Shown: positions 1 to 7,539, numbered from the stretch's first letter. The stretch: DNA of 10,000 bases from Magnetospirillum sp. (GCA_020217035.1 JAIWOG010000249.1:1-10000); one strand, 5' to 3'. Numbers and translations are program-made. The notes: generated by a model not told the origin, from the sequence alone.

Positions 1-690
1 CGAGGCGACAAGGTCGGCCTCGGTGGCGCGGGACAGCCGGCGATAGGCGTGCTCGACCGCTTGGCCGCGGGCGGCGTTCAGCCGCACTTCCTTGGCGCCG
101 CGCAGGATGGCATCGATGCTGTCCAGCAAGCGCCCCTGCTGGCGCGACAGTCGCCCCATGGTGCGGCTGAAACGGCGGTTGATGGCCATGTAGGCGGCGA
201 TGCCCACCGCCACCGCCACCAGGAACACGGCGAAGGCCATGGGCGACAGATAGGCAAGGTAGAGCAGCGAGAAGAACAGCAGGATCGCCTGTTGCAGCGA
301 GTCCACCAGCAACGGGAAGGTTACCGACAGGTGGTTGGTTTCGTGCGACACCATGGCGTACAGGCTGCCGCGCCCCACTCTGTCGGCGTCCAGCAGTTCG
401 GCTTGGCGCAGGCGATCGACCACGCTCAGGCGCAGGCGGTTCAGCAGGTCTTCGATCACCCGGTTGGCCCTGAGCAGCGCCGTGTTGTTGCACAGGTAAT
501 AGGCCAGGAAGGTCAGGCCGAAGGCCACCCACATGATCAGGCCCGGCCACTGGCCCTGGGCGACGCCGGTGGCGATCACGTTGATGGCCACCAGCAATCC
601 GGCATTGGCCATGCCGGCCACCAGGATCAGCGCCGCCATGATCCACAATTCCCGCCGTCCGGCGCCGGACAGGAAGCTGACGATGGTCAT
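1..690 (-). CDS. ABC exporter half-transporter, SyrD/PvdE type (partial, N-terminal 230 aa)
   Basis: This is the N-terminal transmembrane part of a second ABC exporter subunit. The frame stays open from its ATG (complement of 688-690) to the left edge, so the ATP-binding domain lies outside the window. Hydrophobic segments are visible at about residues 15-40, 48-68, 128-148 and 150-172, matching a type-I exporter membrane domain. It is recognisably paralogous to the upstream gene (687-2321): both share an ANA-x-LL motif near residue 30, an N-H-L-S block followed by P-L-L-V, and an E-(I/V)-R-L-N-A block near residue 202. The start overlaps the stop of that gene as ATGA, with a G-rich ribosome-binding stretch just before it, so the two are translationally coupled. 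Inference: the pair forms a heterodimeric exporter for the product of the adjacent biosynthetic locus. The substrate cannot be read from the sequence. Confidence 0.85.
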   Translation of the reverse strand, partial: MTIVSFLSGAGRRELWIMAALILVAGMANAGLLVAINVIATGVAQGQWPGLIMWVAFGLTFLAYYLCNNTALLRANRVIEDLLNRLRLSVVDRLRQAELLDADRVGRGSLYAMVSHETNHLSVTFPLLVDSLQQAILLFFSLLYLAYLSPMAFAVFLVAVAVGIAAYMAINRRFSRTMGRLSRQQGRLLDSIDAILRGAKEVRLNAARGQAVEHAYRRLSRATEADLVAS

Positions 691-2321
691 GCTGCCCCCC
701 TGGTCTCGGCGGTAATGACACCCAAATCCATGGTCAGGCGGCGGTCGCAGGCCGACCAATAGCGGTCGTCATGGGTGACCGCCAGCACGGTCTTGCCCTG
801 GGCCTTCAACTCGGGCAGCAGGCGGGTGTAGAAGATGTCGCGGAAATGGGCATCCTGGTCGGCCGCCCATTCGTCGAACAGATAGATGGGGCGGTCTTCC
901 AAAAGGGCGACGATCAGCGCCAGCCGCTTGCGTTGGCCGGTGGACAGGCTGGTGGTGGAAAAACGGCCGTCGGCGAAGCTGACCTTGTCGGCCAGTTCCA
1001 TCTGGGCGATCAGGGCGGCGACATGGTCGGGATCGACCTGTTCCAGACCATAAAGACGGTCGAACAGGTGGAACTCGGCGAACACGGCGGCGAACACTTC
1101 GCGCAAATCCTGGTGTTCGCCGGCACCGACCGGCATGCCGTCCACGGCGATGGCGCCGGAATCAGGGGTGTAAAGCCCGCACAGCAGCTTCATGGCGGTG
1201 GACTTGCCGCTGCCGTTGCCGCCGGTGACGAACACCGTCTCGCCGCGCCGCAAGGTCAGGTTCAGCGGCCCCGAGGTGAAACAGACCTCGCCGTCGGCGT
1301 CGCGATAGCTGAACGTCAGTCCGTCATAGGTGATGGTGGAAAAATCGGCGAAGCGTGACGCCGCCAGCGGTTCCGTGGGTTCGGCGCGGCCCTGGTCAAG
1401 CCGTCTTTCCAGCTTTGCCACATGGCCCAGCCCCAGGTCGGCACGGGCGTAAAGCGGCGCCACGGCGGTCAGCGCGGTGACCGGGCCGACGCAGAAGATG
1501 GCGGCGGCGGTGATCTTGTAGATGGCGTCGGTATAGCCGTCGAAGAAGCCGGGCAGGACGAAGATCACCACGCCCACCAAGGCGTAGAGGAAGGCGTTGC
1601 CGAATTGCAGCAGCACCACCCATTTGCCGCCGACCCCGACAACCTTGTCTTTCAGCGCGTTCACAACTTGGGTGAAATGGGCGAAAAGCGCGTCGTTGCG
1701 GTCGGCGTTCAGGCGGATTTCCTGGAAGCCCTGGGTGAAGTGACCCAGGCTGTCCAGCATGGCGGCTTCCTGATGGTGGACTTCGACCAGGGCTTGGTCC
1801 AGGCGTTGCCGGCGCATCCAGAACAGCCACAGCCCGACGATTGTGCAGGTGGCGACCACGGCGAAGGCGGGCACCGAGATGGTGGCGATGTAAAGCAGGC
1901 AAAACACCAGCAGCACGCTGCTTTGCGCGGCGCTGACCAACAGCGGCAGGCTTTGCGACAGGTGGTTGATTTCCTGGGCGATGGTGGCGAACAACTCGCC
2001 CTGGTCCAGTTGTTCCAGGCCGCGCAGGTCGACGCGGCGGATCTTGCCGACCACCCGCTGACGCACCGCTTCCAGGCGGTGCTGAACCATGCGGTTGGCT
2101 TCGCGCAGCGACGCCCGGTCGGCCAGATAGAAAAAGGCGAACAGGCAGACGTACAGCGCCATGGTGTCGGCGCCCAAGGGTCGCGCCAGCACCGCCTGTT
2201 CGGCGGCATGGTTGATCATGCCCAGCAGCGCGGCATTGGCCAGGCCGGCCAGGCAGGTGACGGCCAGCACATAACGAAATCCAGAGGCGTTGCCCATGCT
2301 CAGTAAACGAACGATGTGCAT
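687..2321 (-). CDS. Cyclic-peptide-exporter-type ABC transporter, fused permease/ATPase (SyrD/PvdE family)
   Basis: A complete 544-residue half-transporter, about the usual length for SyrD/PvdE-type inner-membrane exporters (roughly 550). The membrane domain covers about residues 10-295, with hydrophobic segments near 15-37, 53-70, 129-168, 233-258 and 268-290. The ATPase domain follows: Walker A GGNGSGKST at 367-375, signature LSTGQ at 459-463, Walker B ending in D483-E484 within LFDEWAADQD, and H-loop H517 in THDD. The FDEWAADQD and THDDRYW wording is typical of this family. The Q-loop glutamine is not evident; the equivalent stretch reads FAEFHLFD (about 414-421), also as in the family. 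The chosen ATG (2319-2321) is the first in-frame start after the long leader and has a GAGGGGGG stretch about 14 bases upstream. An open frame continues to 3047 but is antisense to the phosphopantetheinyl transferase and is not credible. Inference: exports a nonribosomal or polyketide product. Confidence 0.9.
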   Translation of the reverse strand: MHIVRLLSMGNASGFRYVLAVTCLAGLANAALLGMINHAAEQAVLARPLGADTMALYVCLFAFFYLADRASLREANRMVQHRLEAVRQRVVGKIRRVDLRGLEQLDQGELFATIAQEINHLSQSLPLLVSAAQSSVLLVFCLLYIATISVPAFAVVATCTIVGLWLFWMRRQRLDQALVEVHHQEAAMLDSLGHFTQGFQEIRLNADRNDALFAHFTQVVNALKDKVVGVGGKWVVLLQFGNAFLYALVGVVIFVLPGFFDGYTDAIYKITAAAIFCVGPVTALTAVAPLYARADLGLGHVAKLERRLDQGRAEPTEPLAASRFADFSTITYDGLTFSYRDADGEVCFTSGPLNLTLRRGETVFVTGGNGSGKSTAMKLLCGLYTPDSGAIAVDGMPVGAGEHQDLREVFAAVFAEFHLFDRLYGLEQVDPDHVAALIAQMELADKVSFADGRFSTTSLSTGQRKRLALIVALLEDRPIYLFDEWAADQDAHFRDIFYTRLLPELKAQGKTVLAVTHDDRYWSACDRRLTMDLGVITAETRGAA

Positions 2322-2530
2322 AACGCGGACGAAACCCCCCTCAGGAAAGATCAGGCCGCTTGCGACCGTCGCGTCCCACCCCCTGGACTGCCGGGCATGA
2401 TATAGATAATTGTCGTGCATGGCACGCGCAGAAACAAAGAGGCACTTAACCCGCCGGTTGGGATACGTCTTTCGTTTTGCGTTTTGCATGCGAACTACAA
2501 AATGATCGGCGTGATTTCTAGCGAGGTGTG
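2322..2530. promoter_or_regulatory. Divergent promoter region between exporter genes and phosphopantetheinyl transferase
   Basis: A 209-bp gene-free stretch between two outward-facing genes, so promoters for both directions should lie here. It includes the most AT-rich patches in this part of the window: 2397-2412 (contains GATAAT at 2405-2410, a plausible plus-strand -10) and 2471-2520. A possible -35 (TGGACT, 2384-2389) sits only 15 bases from that -10, so the assignment is weak. No convincing minus-strand -35/-10 pair is seen. Other structure: a 5-bp-arm inverted repeat at 2414-2426, a two-copy tandem repeat CGTTTTG (2473-2479, 2480-2486), and short inverted arms TTTTG/CAAAA (2482-2486 and 2498-2502). 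No terminator or small gene is recognised. Confidence 0.55.
2414..2426. repeat. Short inverted repeat CGTGC-ATG-GCACG, possible operator
   Basis: Perfect 5-bp arms (2414-2418 and 2422-2426) separated by three bases, directly next to the AT-rich GATAAT patch in the divergent intergenic region. The position and symmetry would suit binding of a dimeric regulator controlling both directions. Arms this short also occur by chance, so this is only a candidate. Confidence 0.25.
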
Positions 2531-3256
2531 ATGACGGCGCAACGGGTGGCGGTCTGGTGGCTTGACGTGTCGACGGTCGCCGAGACGGCATGGCCGGCGC
2601 TGGCCGCCCGCCTTGGCGAAGACGAACGGGCCCGCGCCCAGCGCTTCCACTTCGACCACGACCGCCTTTGCTATGTGGCGGCCCATGCCTTGGGGCGGGG
2701 GGCGCTGGCGGCGTGGACCGGCATCGCCTCCCATGCCTGGGCTTTCGCGGCCGACGCGTTCGGCAAGCCGGAAGTCGCCGCCCCCGCCTGGCGCGGTCGG
2801 CTGCGGCTGAACCTGTCGCACACCAGGGGGGTGGCGGCGGCGGCGCTGTGTGAAGAGCACGATGTCGGCGTCGACGTGGAATGGCTGGAGCGCCGCCCGG
2901 TGGAGGACGGCCTGGCCCAGCGCTTCTTCGCCCCGGCGGAATGCGCCCAATTGGCCGCCTTGCCGCCTGCGGCCCGGCATCATGCTTTTCTGGATTTCTG
3001 GACCTTGAAGGAAGCCTATGTGAAGGCCATCGGCAAGGGGCTGGCACAGCCGCTGGACAGCTTCGCCTTCACCTTGGATCCGCTGGCCATCGCCTTCGAT
3101 GACCGCCTGTCCGACGATCCGTCGCGCTGGCTGTTCCGTCGCCTGCGGCCAACCCCGTCGCATGTCCTGGCCTTGGCCCTGCGTCATCCGGACCCGGCTT
3201 CGGTGGCGGTGGAGACGCGGGCCATGTCGGCGGAAGAATTGCTGGCCTATCCCTGA
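2531..3256 (+). CDS. Sfp-type 4'-phosphopantetheinyl transferase
   Basis: A 241-residue enzyme of the Sfp superfamily. It moves 4'-phosphopantetheine from coenzyme A to the active-site serine of acyl or peptidyl carrier proteins, making them functional. Diagnostic motifs are all present in order: N-LSH at residues 94-97 (CoA phosphate region), VGVDVE at 112-117 with the metal-binding pair D115 and E117, and FWTLKEAYVKAIGKG at 156-170 with W157, K160, E161 and K165. The length is normal for the Sfp class (about 225-245). The ATG at 2531 is preferred; GAGG at 2523-2526 lies four bases upstream. A GTG three bases earlier (2528) would leave almost no spacing. It is divergent from the exporter genes and overlaps the next gene tail to tail by 10 bp. 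Context suggests it activates the carrier protein at 7554-7799 and those of the assembly line outside the window, but a genome-wide role cannot be excluded. Confidence 0.95.
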   Translation: MTAQRVAVWWLDVSTVAETAWPALAARLGEDERARAQRFHFDHDRLCYVAAHALGRGALAAWTGIASHAWAFAADAFGKPEVAAPAWRGRLRLNLSHTRGVAAAALCEEHDVGVDVEWLERRPVEDGLAQRFFAPAECAQLAALPPAARHHAFLDFWTLKEAYVKAIGKGLAQPLDSFAFTLDPLAIAFDDRLSDDPSRWLFRRLRPTPSHVLALALRHPDPASVAVETRAMSAEELLAYP

Positions 3257-4074
3257 CCGGGCAGGATGTCGCGCAGGTAATGGTCAAGGCCCCGGCTTTC
3301 GTCCCATTGCCGGGGATGCCCCAGCGACACTTCCTCGAAGCGGGTGCCGTCGCGCCAGTCGGTGCGGCGCACATGCAGATGGCCGCTGACCACCGCCTTG
3401 GCGTGGAAGCGGCGGTGCCAGTCCTCGGTGGCTTTGGTGCCGCACCAAGGCGTGAAGCGCGGGGCGCGGGGAATGTGGATCAGATCGCCCCGCAGCGGGA
3501 AGTGATTGACCAGCACGGTGGGCACATCGGCGGGCAGCGCCGCCAGCCGTTCCTCGGTATAACCGAGGCGGGCGACGCACCAATCGTCGCGGCTGGCATA
3601 GGGAATTGGGTCCAGCAGCATTTCGTCGGCGCAGACATTGCGGGTTTCCGCCGCCCACGACACCACCTGGTCGCGGGTCACCTGGGGCGGGCGGAAGCTG
3701 TAATCGTAAAGCACGAACAAAGGCGCGACCACGCAGGGGCCGCCGGGACCGTCCCACAGCGGAAAGCCATCTTCCGGGGTCAGCACGCCCACGGACCGCG
3801 CCATCGCGACCAAGGCGTCATAGCGGGCCACCCCGCGCAGGGGCGGCGTGCCGTCTTCCTCGGGGACGCACCACAATTCATGGTTCCCCGGCACCCACAG
3901 CACGCGGGCGAAGCGGCGGCGGCAGCGCTCGAAGGCCAGGCGGACATGGTCGAAGCGTTCGGCCACGTCGCCGGCCAGGATCAGCCAGTCGTCGCCATGG
4001 TCGGGCAGGCGGTCCAGCGCGTCGCGGTTGACGGCGCTGGCCAGATGCAGGTCGCTGATCGCCAAAAGCCTCAT
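3247..4074 (-). CDS. Calcineurin-like metallophosphoesterase, possible PptH-like phosphopantetheinyl hydrolase
   Basis: A 275-residue soluble protein with the full set of binuclear-metal phosphoesterase motifs: D8-x-H10 in the first strand, G35-D36, G63-N64-H65-E66, H191 and GHLH at 231-234. Further blocks are seen at about residues 206-221 (RFTPWCGTKATEDWHR) and 245-256 (RFEEVSLGHPRQ). From memory, similar blocks occur in actinobacterial metallophosphoesterases encoded next to Sfp-type transferases, including PptH of Mycobacterium tuberculosis, which removes phosphopantetheine from carrier proteins. Here the gene also adjoins a phosphopantetheinyl transferase, but convergently, with a 10-bp overlap of the coding ends (3247-3256). 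Orthology and activity are inference; a general phosphoesterase remains possible. The ATG at 4072-4074 is the natural start because the catalytic DLH motif begins at residue 8; only a weak ribosome site (TGAAG) precedes it. No signal peptide is seen. Confidence 0.88.
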   Translation of the reverse strand: MRLLAISDLHLASAVNRDALDRLPDHGDDWLILAGDVAERFDHVRLAFERCRRRFARVLWVPGNHELWCVPEEDGTPPLRGVARYDALVAMARSVGVLTPEDGFPLWDGPGGPCVVAPLFVLYDYSFRPPQVTRDQVVSWAAETRNVCADEMLLDPIPYASRDDWCVARLGYTEERLAALPADVPTVLVNHFPLRGDLIHIPRAPRFTPWCGTKATEDWHRRFHAKAVVSGHLHVRRTDWRDGTRFEEVSLGHPRQWDESRGLDHYLRDILPGQG

Positions 4075-4210
4075 GCTTCAGACATAGCAGAGCGGCGCCC
4101 ACCCTGCCAAGCCGACGCCTTGACGCCTTCCACCGCATGGGGGAGACTGCCCGGCGTTATTCGTCTTGTGGTGTCGGTGCGCACCGCCGTCCAATCCGGG
4201 GAAACTGCCG
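4075..4210. promoter_or_regulatory. Divergent promoter region upstream of the biosynthetic operon
   Basis: A 136-bp gap between the metallophosphoesterase (minus) and the first gene of the six-gene plus-strand operon. It should carry the operon promoter. TTGACG at 4120-4125 resembles a -35 box, but no good -10 lies 16-18 bases downstream, so no promoter is called firmly. The region contains a perfect 12-bp palindrome at 4175-4186 and a ribosome-binding stretch GGGGA at 4198-4202, eight bases before the ATG at 4211. Confidence 0.45.
4175..4186. repeat. Perfect 12-bp palindrome CGGTGCGCACCG, candidate operator
   Basis: The two 6-bp halves are exact reverse complements with no spacer. It ends 24 bases before the methyltransferase start, where a repressor or regulator site would act on the operon. 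One or two such palindromes are expected by chance in 10 kb, so location is the only argument in favour. Confidence 0.3.
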
Positions 4211-5014
4211 ATGCAATTCGCCAACTTGCCCGATGGCCGCACCATCGCCTGCGTCAATCCCTATGAAGTCGATTTCTCGGTCCACGAGATTTTCGCCGAG
4301 GATCTGGCGGCCCACGGACTTTCCCTGGCGGCAAAGTCCACCGTTTTGGACGTCGGCGCCAATATCGGCCTGTTCGCGATTTATGTCCGCGACCATTGCC
4401 CAGAAGGCCGGATCGTCGCCTTCGAACCCATGCCCGAGGCCTTCGCCGCCCTGGCCCACAACGTGGCGGCAATGACGCCGCCGGGCCTGGCGCTGCAACT
4501 GGCGCTGGGGGCCAAGCCCGGCTGGGCCGATTTCGACTATTTCCCTGGCGTCTCGGCGCTGTCCACCCAGGACCACGCCTTGGGCGAGCGCATGGCTGGC
4601 GGCTTGCGGGCGCTGCTGGCCGGCGGCCAGGACGCCCCGGTGCAGGACATCCTGGACAAGACCGGCGCCACCGAGGTGGCTGTCGATGCCGCCTTCGTCG
4701 ATCAATTGCTGCGCCCGGTCGTGGTCCGCGCCGAGATCGACACGCTTTCGGCGCAACTGGCGAAACTGGGGATCGAAAATGTCGATCTGTTGAAGATCGA
4801 CACCGAAGGGGCCGAATCCGACGTGTTGGCCGGATTGGCGCCTGGGGATTGGCCGAAAATCCGCCAGTTGCTGGTCGAAGCCCATCACGGCGAGGCCGCC
4901 GCCCGCCGGTTGGAAGATGACCTGCGGGGGCGGGGATATCGGACGCAATTGGCCCGGCATCCCTTGTGCCAGCCGGGCGCCGAGGTTTTTCATATCTACG
5001 CCGCGCGGCCCTAG
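4211..5014 (+). CDS. FkbM-family SAM-dependent methyltransferase
   Basis: A 267-residue methyltransferase. The SAM-binding glycine-rich motif reads VLDVGANIGLF (residues 45-55), followed by VAFEP at 69-73 (acidic residue E72 for the ribose). The FkbM hallmark LLKIDTEGAESDVL lies at 193-206. FkbM-type enzymes usually methylate hydroxyl groups of polyketides, sugars or related products, and this one is probably a tailoring O-methyltransferase. The start at 4211 is chosen because GGGGA (4198-4202) lies eight bases upstream and the following residues reach the conserved fold at once. A start at 4166 would add 15 residues without a ribosome site. It is the first gene of a six-gene run; 25 bp separate it from the P450 gene. 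The substrate is not identifiable. A product with methoxy groups, or a methylenedioxy bridge if the P450 acts next, would be consistent. Confidence 0.88.
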   Translation: MQFANLPDGRTIACVNPYEVDFSVHEIFAEDLAAHGLSLAAKSTVLDVGANIGLFAIYVRDHCPEGRIVAFEPMPEAFAALAHNVAAMTPPGLALQLALGAKPGWADFDYFPGVSALSTQDHALGERMAGGLRALLAGGQDAPVQDILDKTGATEVAVDAAFVDQLLRPVVVRAEIDTLSAQLAKLGIENVDLLKIDTEGAESDVLAGLAPGDWPKIRQLLVEAHHGEAAARRLEDDLRGRGYRTQLARHPLCQPGAEVFHIYAARP

Positions 5015-5039
5015 GCCGCCGTCACGAAGGGGGACGTTC

Positions 5040-6281
5040 ATGGCCGAGACGTTGGTGACGGGTCACGATTGGTGGCCGATGCTGCACGACCAGGCTTTTC
5101 TGGAAAATCCCTATCCGCAATTGCGAGGCTTGCAGCGTCAGGGCGCCATCCACCTGGATCAGCAGTCGGGTATTTATTTCGTCCTGGGGCATGAAGCCTT
5201 CGCCCAGGTGGTCAAGTCGCCGAAGATCGGCCGCGACACCCGCTATTGGCAGCCCGGCTGGAACAACGAGGAATATCGCCGGCAAGACCCCGTCGGCCAT
5301 CAGCTGTTCAGCGGTGTGCAGGCGCAGATGATCAACGTCGACGGCGCCGACCACCAGCGCATGCGCGGCATGTGGGAACAATCCTTCAAGGCGCCGTCCA
5401 TGAAGGACGTCACCCCCCTGATCGAGGCCGAGGCCCAGACTCTGTTGCAGGCGCTTCCCGACCAGGGCGACATTGACATCATCCGCGATTTCGCCGGTCC
5501 CATGCCGCTTCGGGTGCTGTGCAAGCTGATGGGGGTGCCGGCGGCCATGGATGCCGACATCTTCCGTTGGAGCGAGGCGTTGATCCGCATCGCCGACATC
5601 ATGCTGACGCCCGAGGACAAGCAGCACGCCCTGGACGCCTTGATCGAGTTCAAGCAGTACCTGCGCGGCTTCCTGGCGGAAAAGCGGGCCACTCCCGATG
5701 GCAGCCTGACCGACGTCATCGTCGCCGCCCACGCCAACGGCGTGTTGGACGAGGACGAGACCCTGACCAACATGGTCTCCATGCTGATCGCCGGCCATGA
5801 AACCACGGTGACCTTGATCGGCAACGGTCTTTGGCTGTTGCTGCGCCATCCCGAGCAGATGGAGCGGCTGCGGGCCGACCGCTCGCTGATGCGCAATGCG
5901 GTCGAGGAATTCCTGCGCTGCGAGCCCGGCGGCAACATGATCCTGCGCGTCGCCCGCGAGGACGTGGACATCTGCGGGGTGACCATTCCCGCGGGTTCGC
6001 CCATCCTGGGGATGATCGGCGCCGTCAATCGCGATCCCGCCCGCTTCACTGATCCCGACCACGTCGATGTCGGCCGTACCGGCAACGCCCATTACACCTT
6101 CGGCGGCGGCCCGCATGTGTGCCTGGGGGCGCCGCTCGCCCGGCTGGAAGCCATGGTGGCGTTCAACGCGCTGTTGGATCGCTGGCCGTCCATCGTCGCC
6201 AACGGACCGGCCCGCTGGCGCACCGACCGCATCAACGCCCGTGGCCTGGCCACGCTTCCGGTCACGGTGGGGCAAGGCTGA
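5040..6281 (+). CDS. Cytochrome P450, bacterial soluble class (polyketide tailoring)
   Basis: A 413-residue soluble P450, the typical length for bacterial class-I enzymes. The I-helix oxygen-activation motif is AGHETT (251-256), the K-helix ExxR is E290-F-L-R293, and the heme loop is FGGGPHVCLG (354-363) with C361 as iron ligand. No N-terminal membrane anchor is present. It needs ferredoxin and reductase partners, none of which is in the window. The ATG at 5040 is preceded by a strong AAGGGGGA (5027-5034) with five-base spacing; the frame is open further upstream but lies inside the methyltransferase gene. Its stop overlaps the next start as TGATG, so it is coupled to the HCS gene. P450s commonly sit in trans-AT polyketide clusters, for example PksS in bacillaene, and hydroxylate or oxidatively cyclise the product. 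The reaction here is unknown. Confidence 0.95.
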   Translation: MAETLVTGHDWWPMLHDQAFLENPYPQLRGLQRQGAIHLDQQSGIYFVLGHEAFAQVVKSPKIGRDTRYWQPGWNNEEYRRQDPVGHQLFSGVQAQMINVDGADHQRMRGMWEQSFKAPSMKDVTPLIEAEAQTLLQALPDQGDIDIIRDFAGPMPLRVLCKLMGVPAAMDADIFRWSEALIRIADIMLTPEDKQHALDALIEFKQYLRGFLAEKRATPDGSLTDVIVAAHANGVLDEDETLTNMVSMLIAGHETTVTLIGNGLWLLLRHPEQMERLRADRSLMRNAVEEFLRCEPGGNMILRVAREDVDICGVTIPAGSPILGMIGAVNRDPARFTDPDHVDVGRTGNAHYTFGGGPHVCLGAPLARLEAMVAFNALLDRWPSIVANGPARWRTDRINARGLATLPVTVGQG

Positions 6282-7537
6282 TGGGGGTGGCCGCCGGCAT
6301 CGAGGCGTTGAACGTCTATGGCGGCGCCGCCAGCCTGGACGTGCGGCGATTGTGCGTCCATCGCGGCTTGGACATGCCGCGTTTCGACAATCTGCTGATG
6401 CGCGAAAAGACCGTGGCCCTGCCTTTCGAGGACCCGGTGACCTTTGCCGTCAACGCCGCCAAGCCGCTGGTGGACGCGTTGTCCCCGGACGAACGCGGCC
6501 GCATCGAGATGGTGGTCACCTGCACCGAATCGGGCATCGATTTCGGCAAGTCGCTCAGCACCTATATCCACCATTACCTGGGATTGGCCGGCAATTGCCG
6601 GCTGTTCGAGATCAAACAGGCTTGCTATTCCGGCACCGCCGGCCTGCAGATGGCGGTCAACTTCATCCTGTCGGGCACCTCGCCGGGGGCCAAGGCGCTG
6701 GTCATCTGCACCGATCTGTCGCGCTTCGCCCTGGCCGATGCGGCGGCCATCCAGGAATGGGCCTATTCGGAACCCAGTTCGGGGGCCGGCGCCGTGGCCA
6801 TGCTGGTCAGCGACACCCCGCATGTGCTGCGGATCGATCCCGGCGCCTATGGCAATCACGGCTTCGAGGTCATGGACACCTGCCGCCCCGGTCCCGACAC
6901 CGAGGCCGGCGACGCCGATCTGTCGTTGATGGCCTATCTGGATTGCTGCGAACGGGCGTTCAAGGATTATTCCCGCCGGGTGGACGGCGCCGATTTCCGC
7001 GACAGCTTCGCCTATCTCAGCTTCCACACCCCGTTCGGCGGCATGGTCAAGGGGGCGCACCGCCATCTGATGCGCAAGCTGTACAAGGCCAAGCCCGACG
7101 ATATCGAGGCGGATTTCGCCCGCCGTCTGTCGCCCAGCCTGACCTTCGGCCAACGCGTCGGCAACACCGCCGGGGGATCGGTGTACCTGGGGCTGGCCGG
7201 CCTGCTGGAAAGCGTCGATCTGGCGGCACCGTGCCGGGTCGGGCTGTTTTCCTATGGGTCGGGCTGCTGTTCCGAGTTCTTCAGCGGCGTGGTCACCCCG
7301 GAAGGGCAAAGCCGTTTGCGGACCCAGGGAATCGGCGCCCAACTGGATCGCCGCCATGCGCTCAGCCTGGACGAATACGAGGACTTGCTGAAGGGCGCCC
7401 AGGTCATCCGTTTTGGCCAGAAGGACGCCGCCATCGCGCCGGACACCATTCCCGCCGCCTGGGCAGCCTATCAGGGCCAAGGGCGGCTTGCGCTGGAGGG
7501 CATGGTGGGCTACCACCGTCAGTATCGGTTCGTCTGA
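6281..7537 (+). CDS. pksG: HMG-CoA synthase-like beta-branching enzyme (PksG type)
   Basis: A 418-residue HMG-CoA synthase homologue, about the length of PksG. All three catalytic residues are visible: E83 in CTESGID, nucleophile C115 in IKQACYSGTAGL (111-122), and H249 in LSFHTPFGG (246-254). In beta-branching systems this enzyme condenses an acetyl group, carried on a dedicated ACP, with the beta-keto group of a polyketide intermediate to give an HMG-like adduct. Context favours this over mevalonate synthesis: a free ACP, a decarboxylating KS and an ECH1 follow directly, and no mevalonate genes are seen. The ATG (6281-6283) shares one base with the P450 stop, and AAGG (6274-6277) lies just upstream. 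The symbol is by analogy with the Bacillus bacillaene cluster. Confidence 0.95.
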   Translation: MGVAAGIEALNVYGGAASLDVRRLCVHRGLDMPRFDNLLMREKTVALPFEDPVTFAVNAAKPLVDALSPDERGRIEMVVTCTESGIDFGKSLSTYIHHYLGLAGNCRLFEIKQACYSGTAGLQMAVNFILSGTSPGAKALVICTDLSRFALADAAAIQEWAYSEPSSGAGAVAMLVSDTPHVLRIDPGAYGNHGFEVMDTCRPGPDTEAGDADLSLMAYLDCCERAFKDYSRRVDGADFRDSFAYLSFHTPFGGMVKGAHRHLMRKLYKAKPDDIEADFARRLSPSLTFGQRVGNTAGGSVYLGLAGLLESVDLAAPCRVGLFSYGSGCCSEFFSGVVTPEGQSRLRTQGIGAQLDRRHALSLDEYEDLLKGAQVIRFGQKDAAIAPDTIPAAWAAYQGQGRLALEGMVGYHRQYRFV

Positions 7538-7539
7538 CC

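Noticed and set aside
49..762. Plus-strand open frame of 237 codons at the left end
   Set aside because: His/Gln-rich shadow antisense to the partial exporter, whose frame has clear membrane segments and paralogy to its neighbour.
2322..3047. In-frame 242-codon upstream extension of the minus-strand exporter gene
   Set aside because: It is low-complexity, Pro/Arg-rich, lies antisense to a transferase with all family motifs, and known family members start near the ATG at 2321.
5022..6275. Long minus-strand open frame of 417 codons antisense to the P450
   Set aside because: The sense strand carries the AGHETT, ExxR and heme-cysteine motifs; the antisense product has no family features.
6281..7537. 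HMG-CoA synthase of the mevalonate pathway
   Set aside because: Its direct neighbours are a free ACP, a KS with Ser for Cys and an ECH1, and no mevalonate genes are present.
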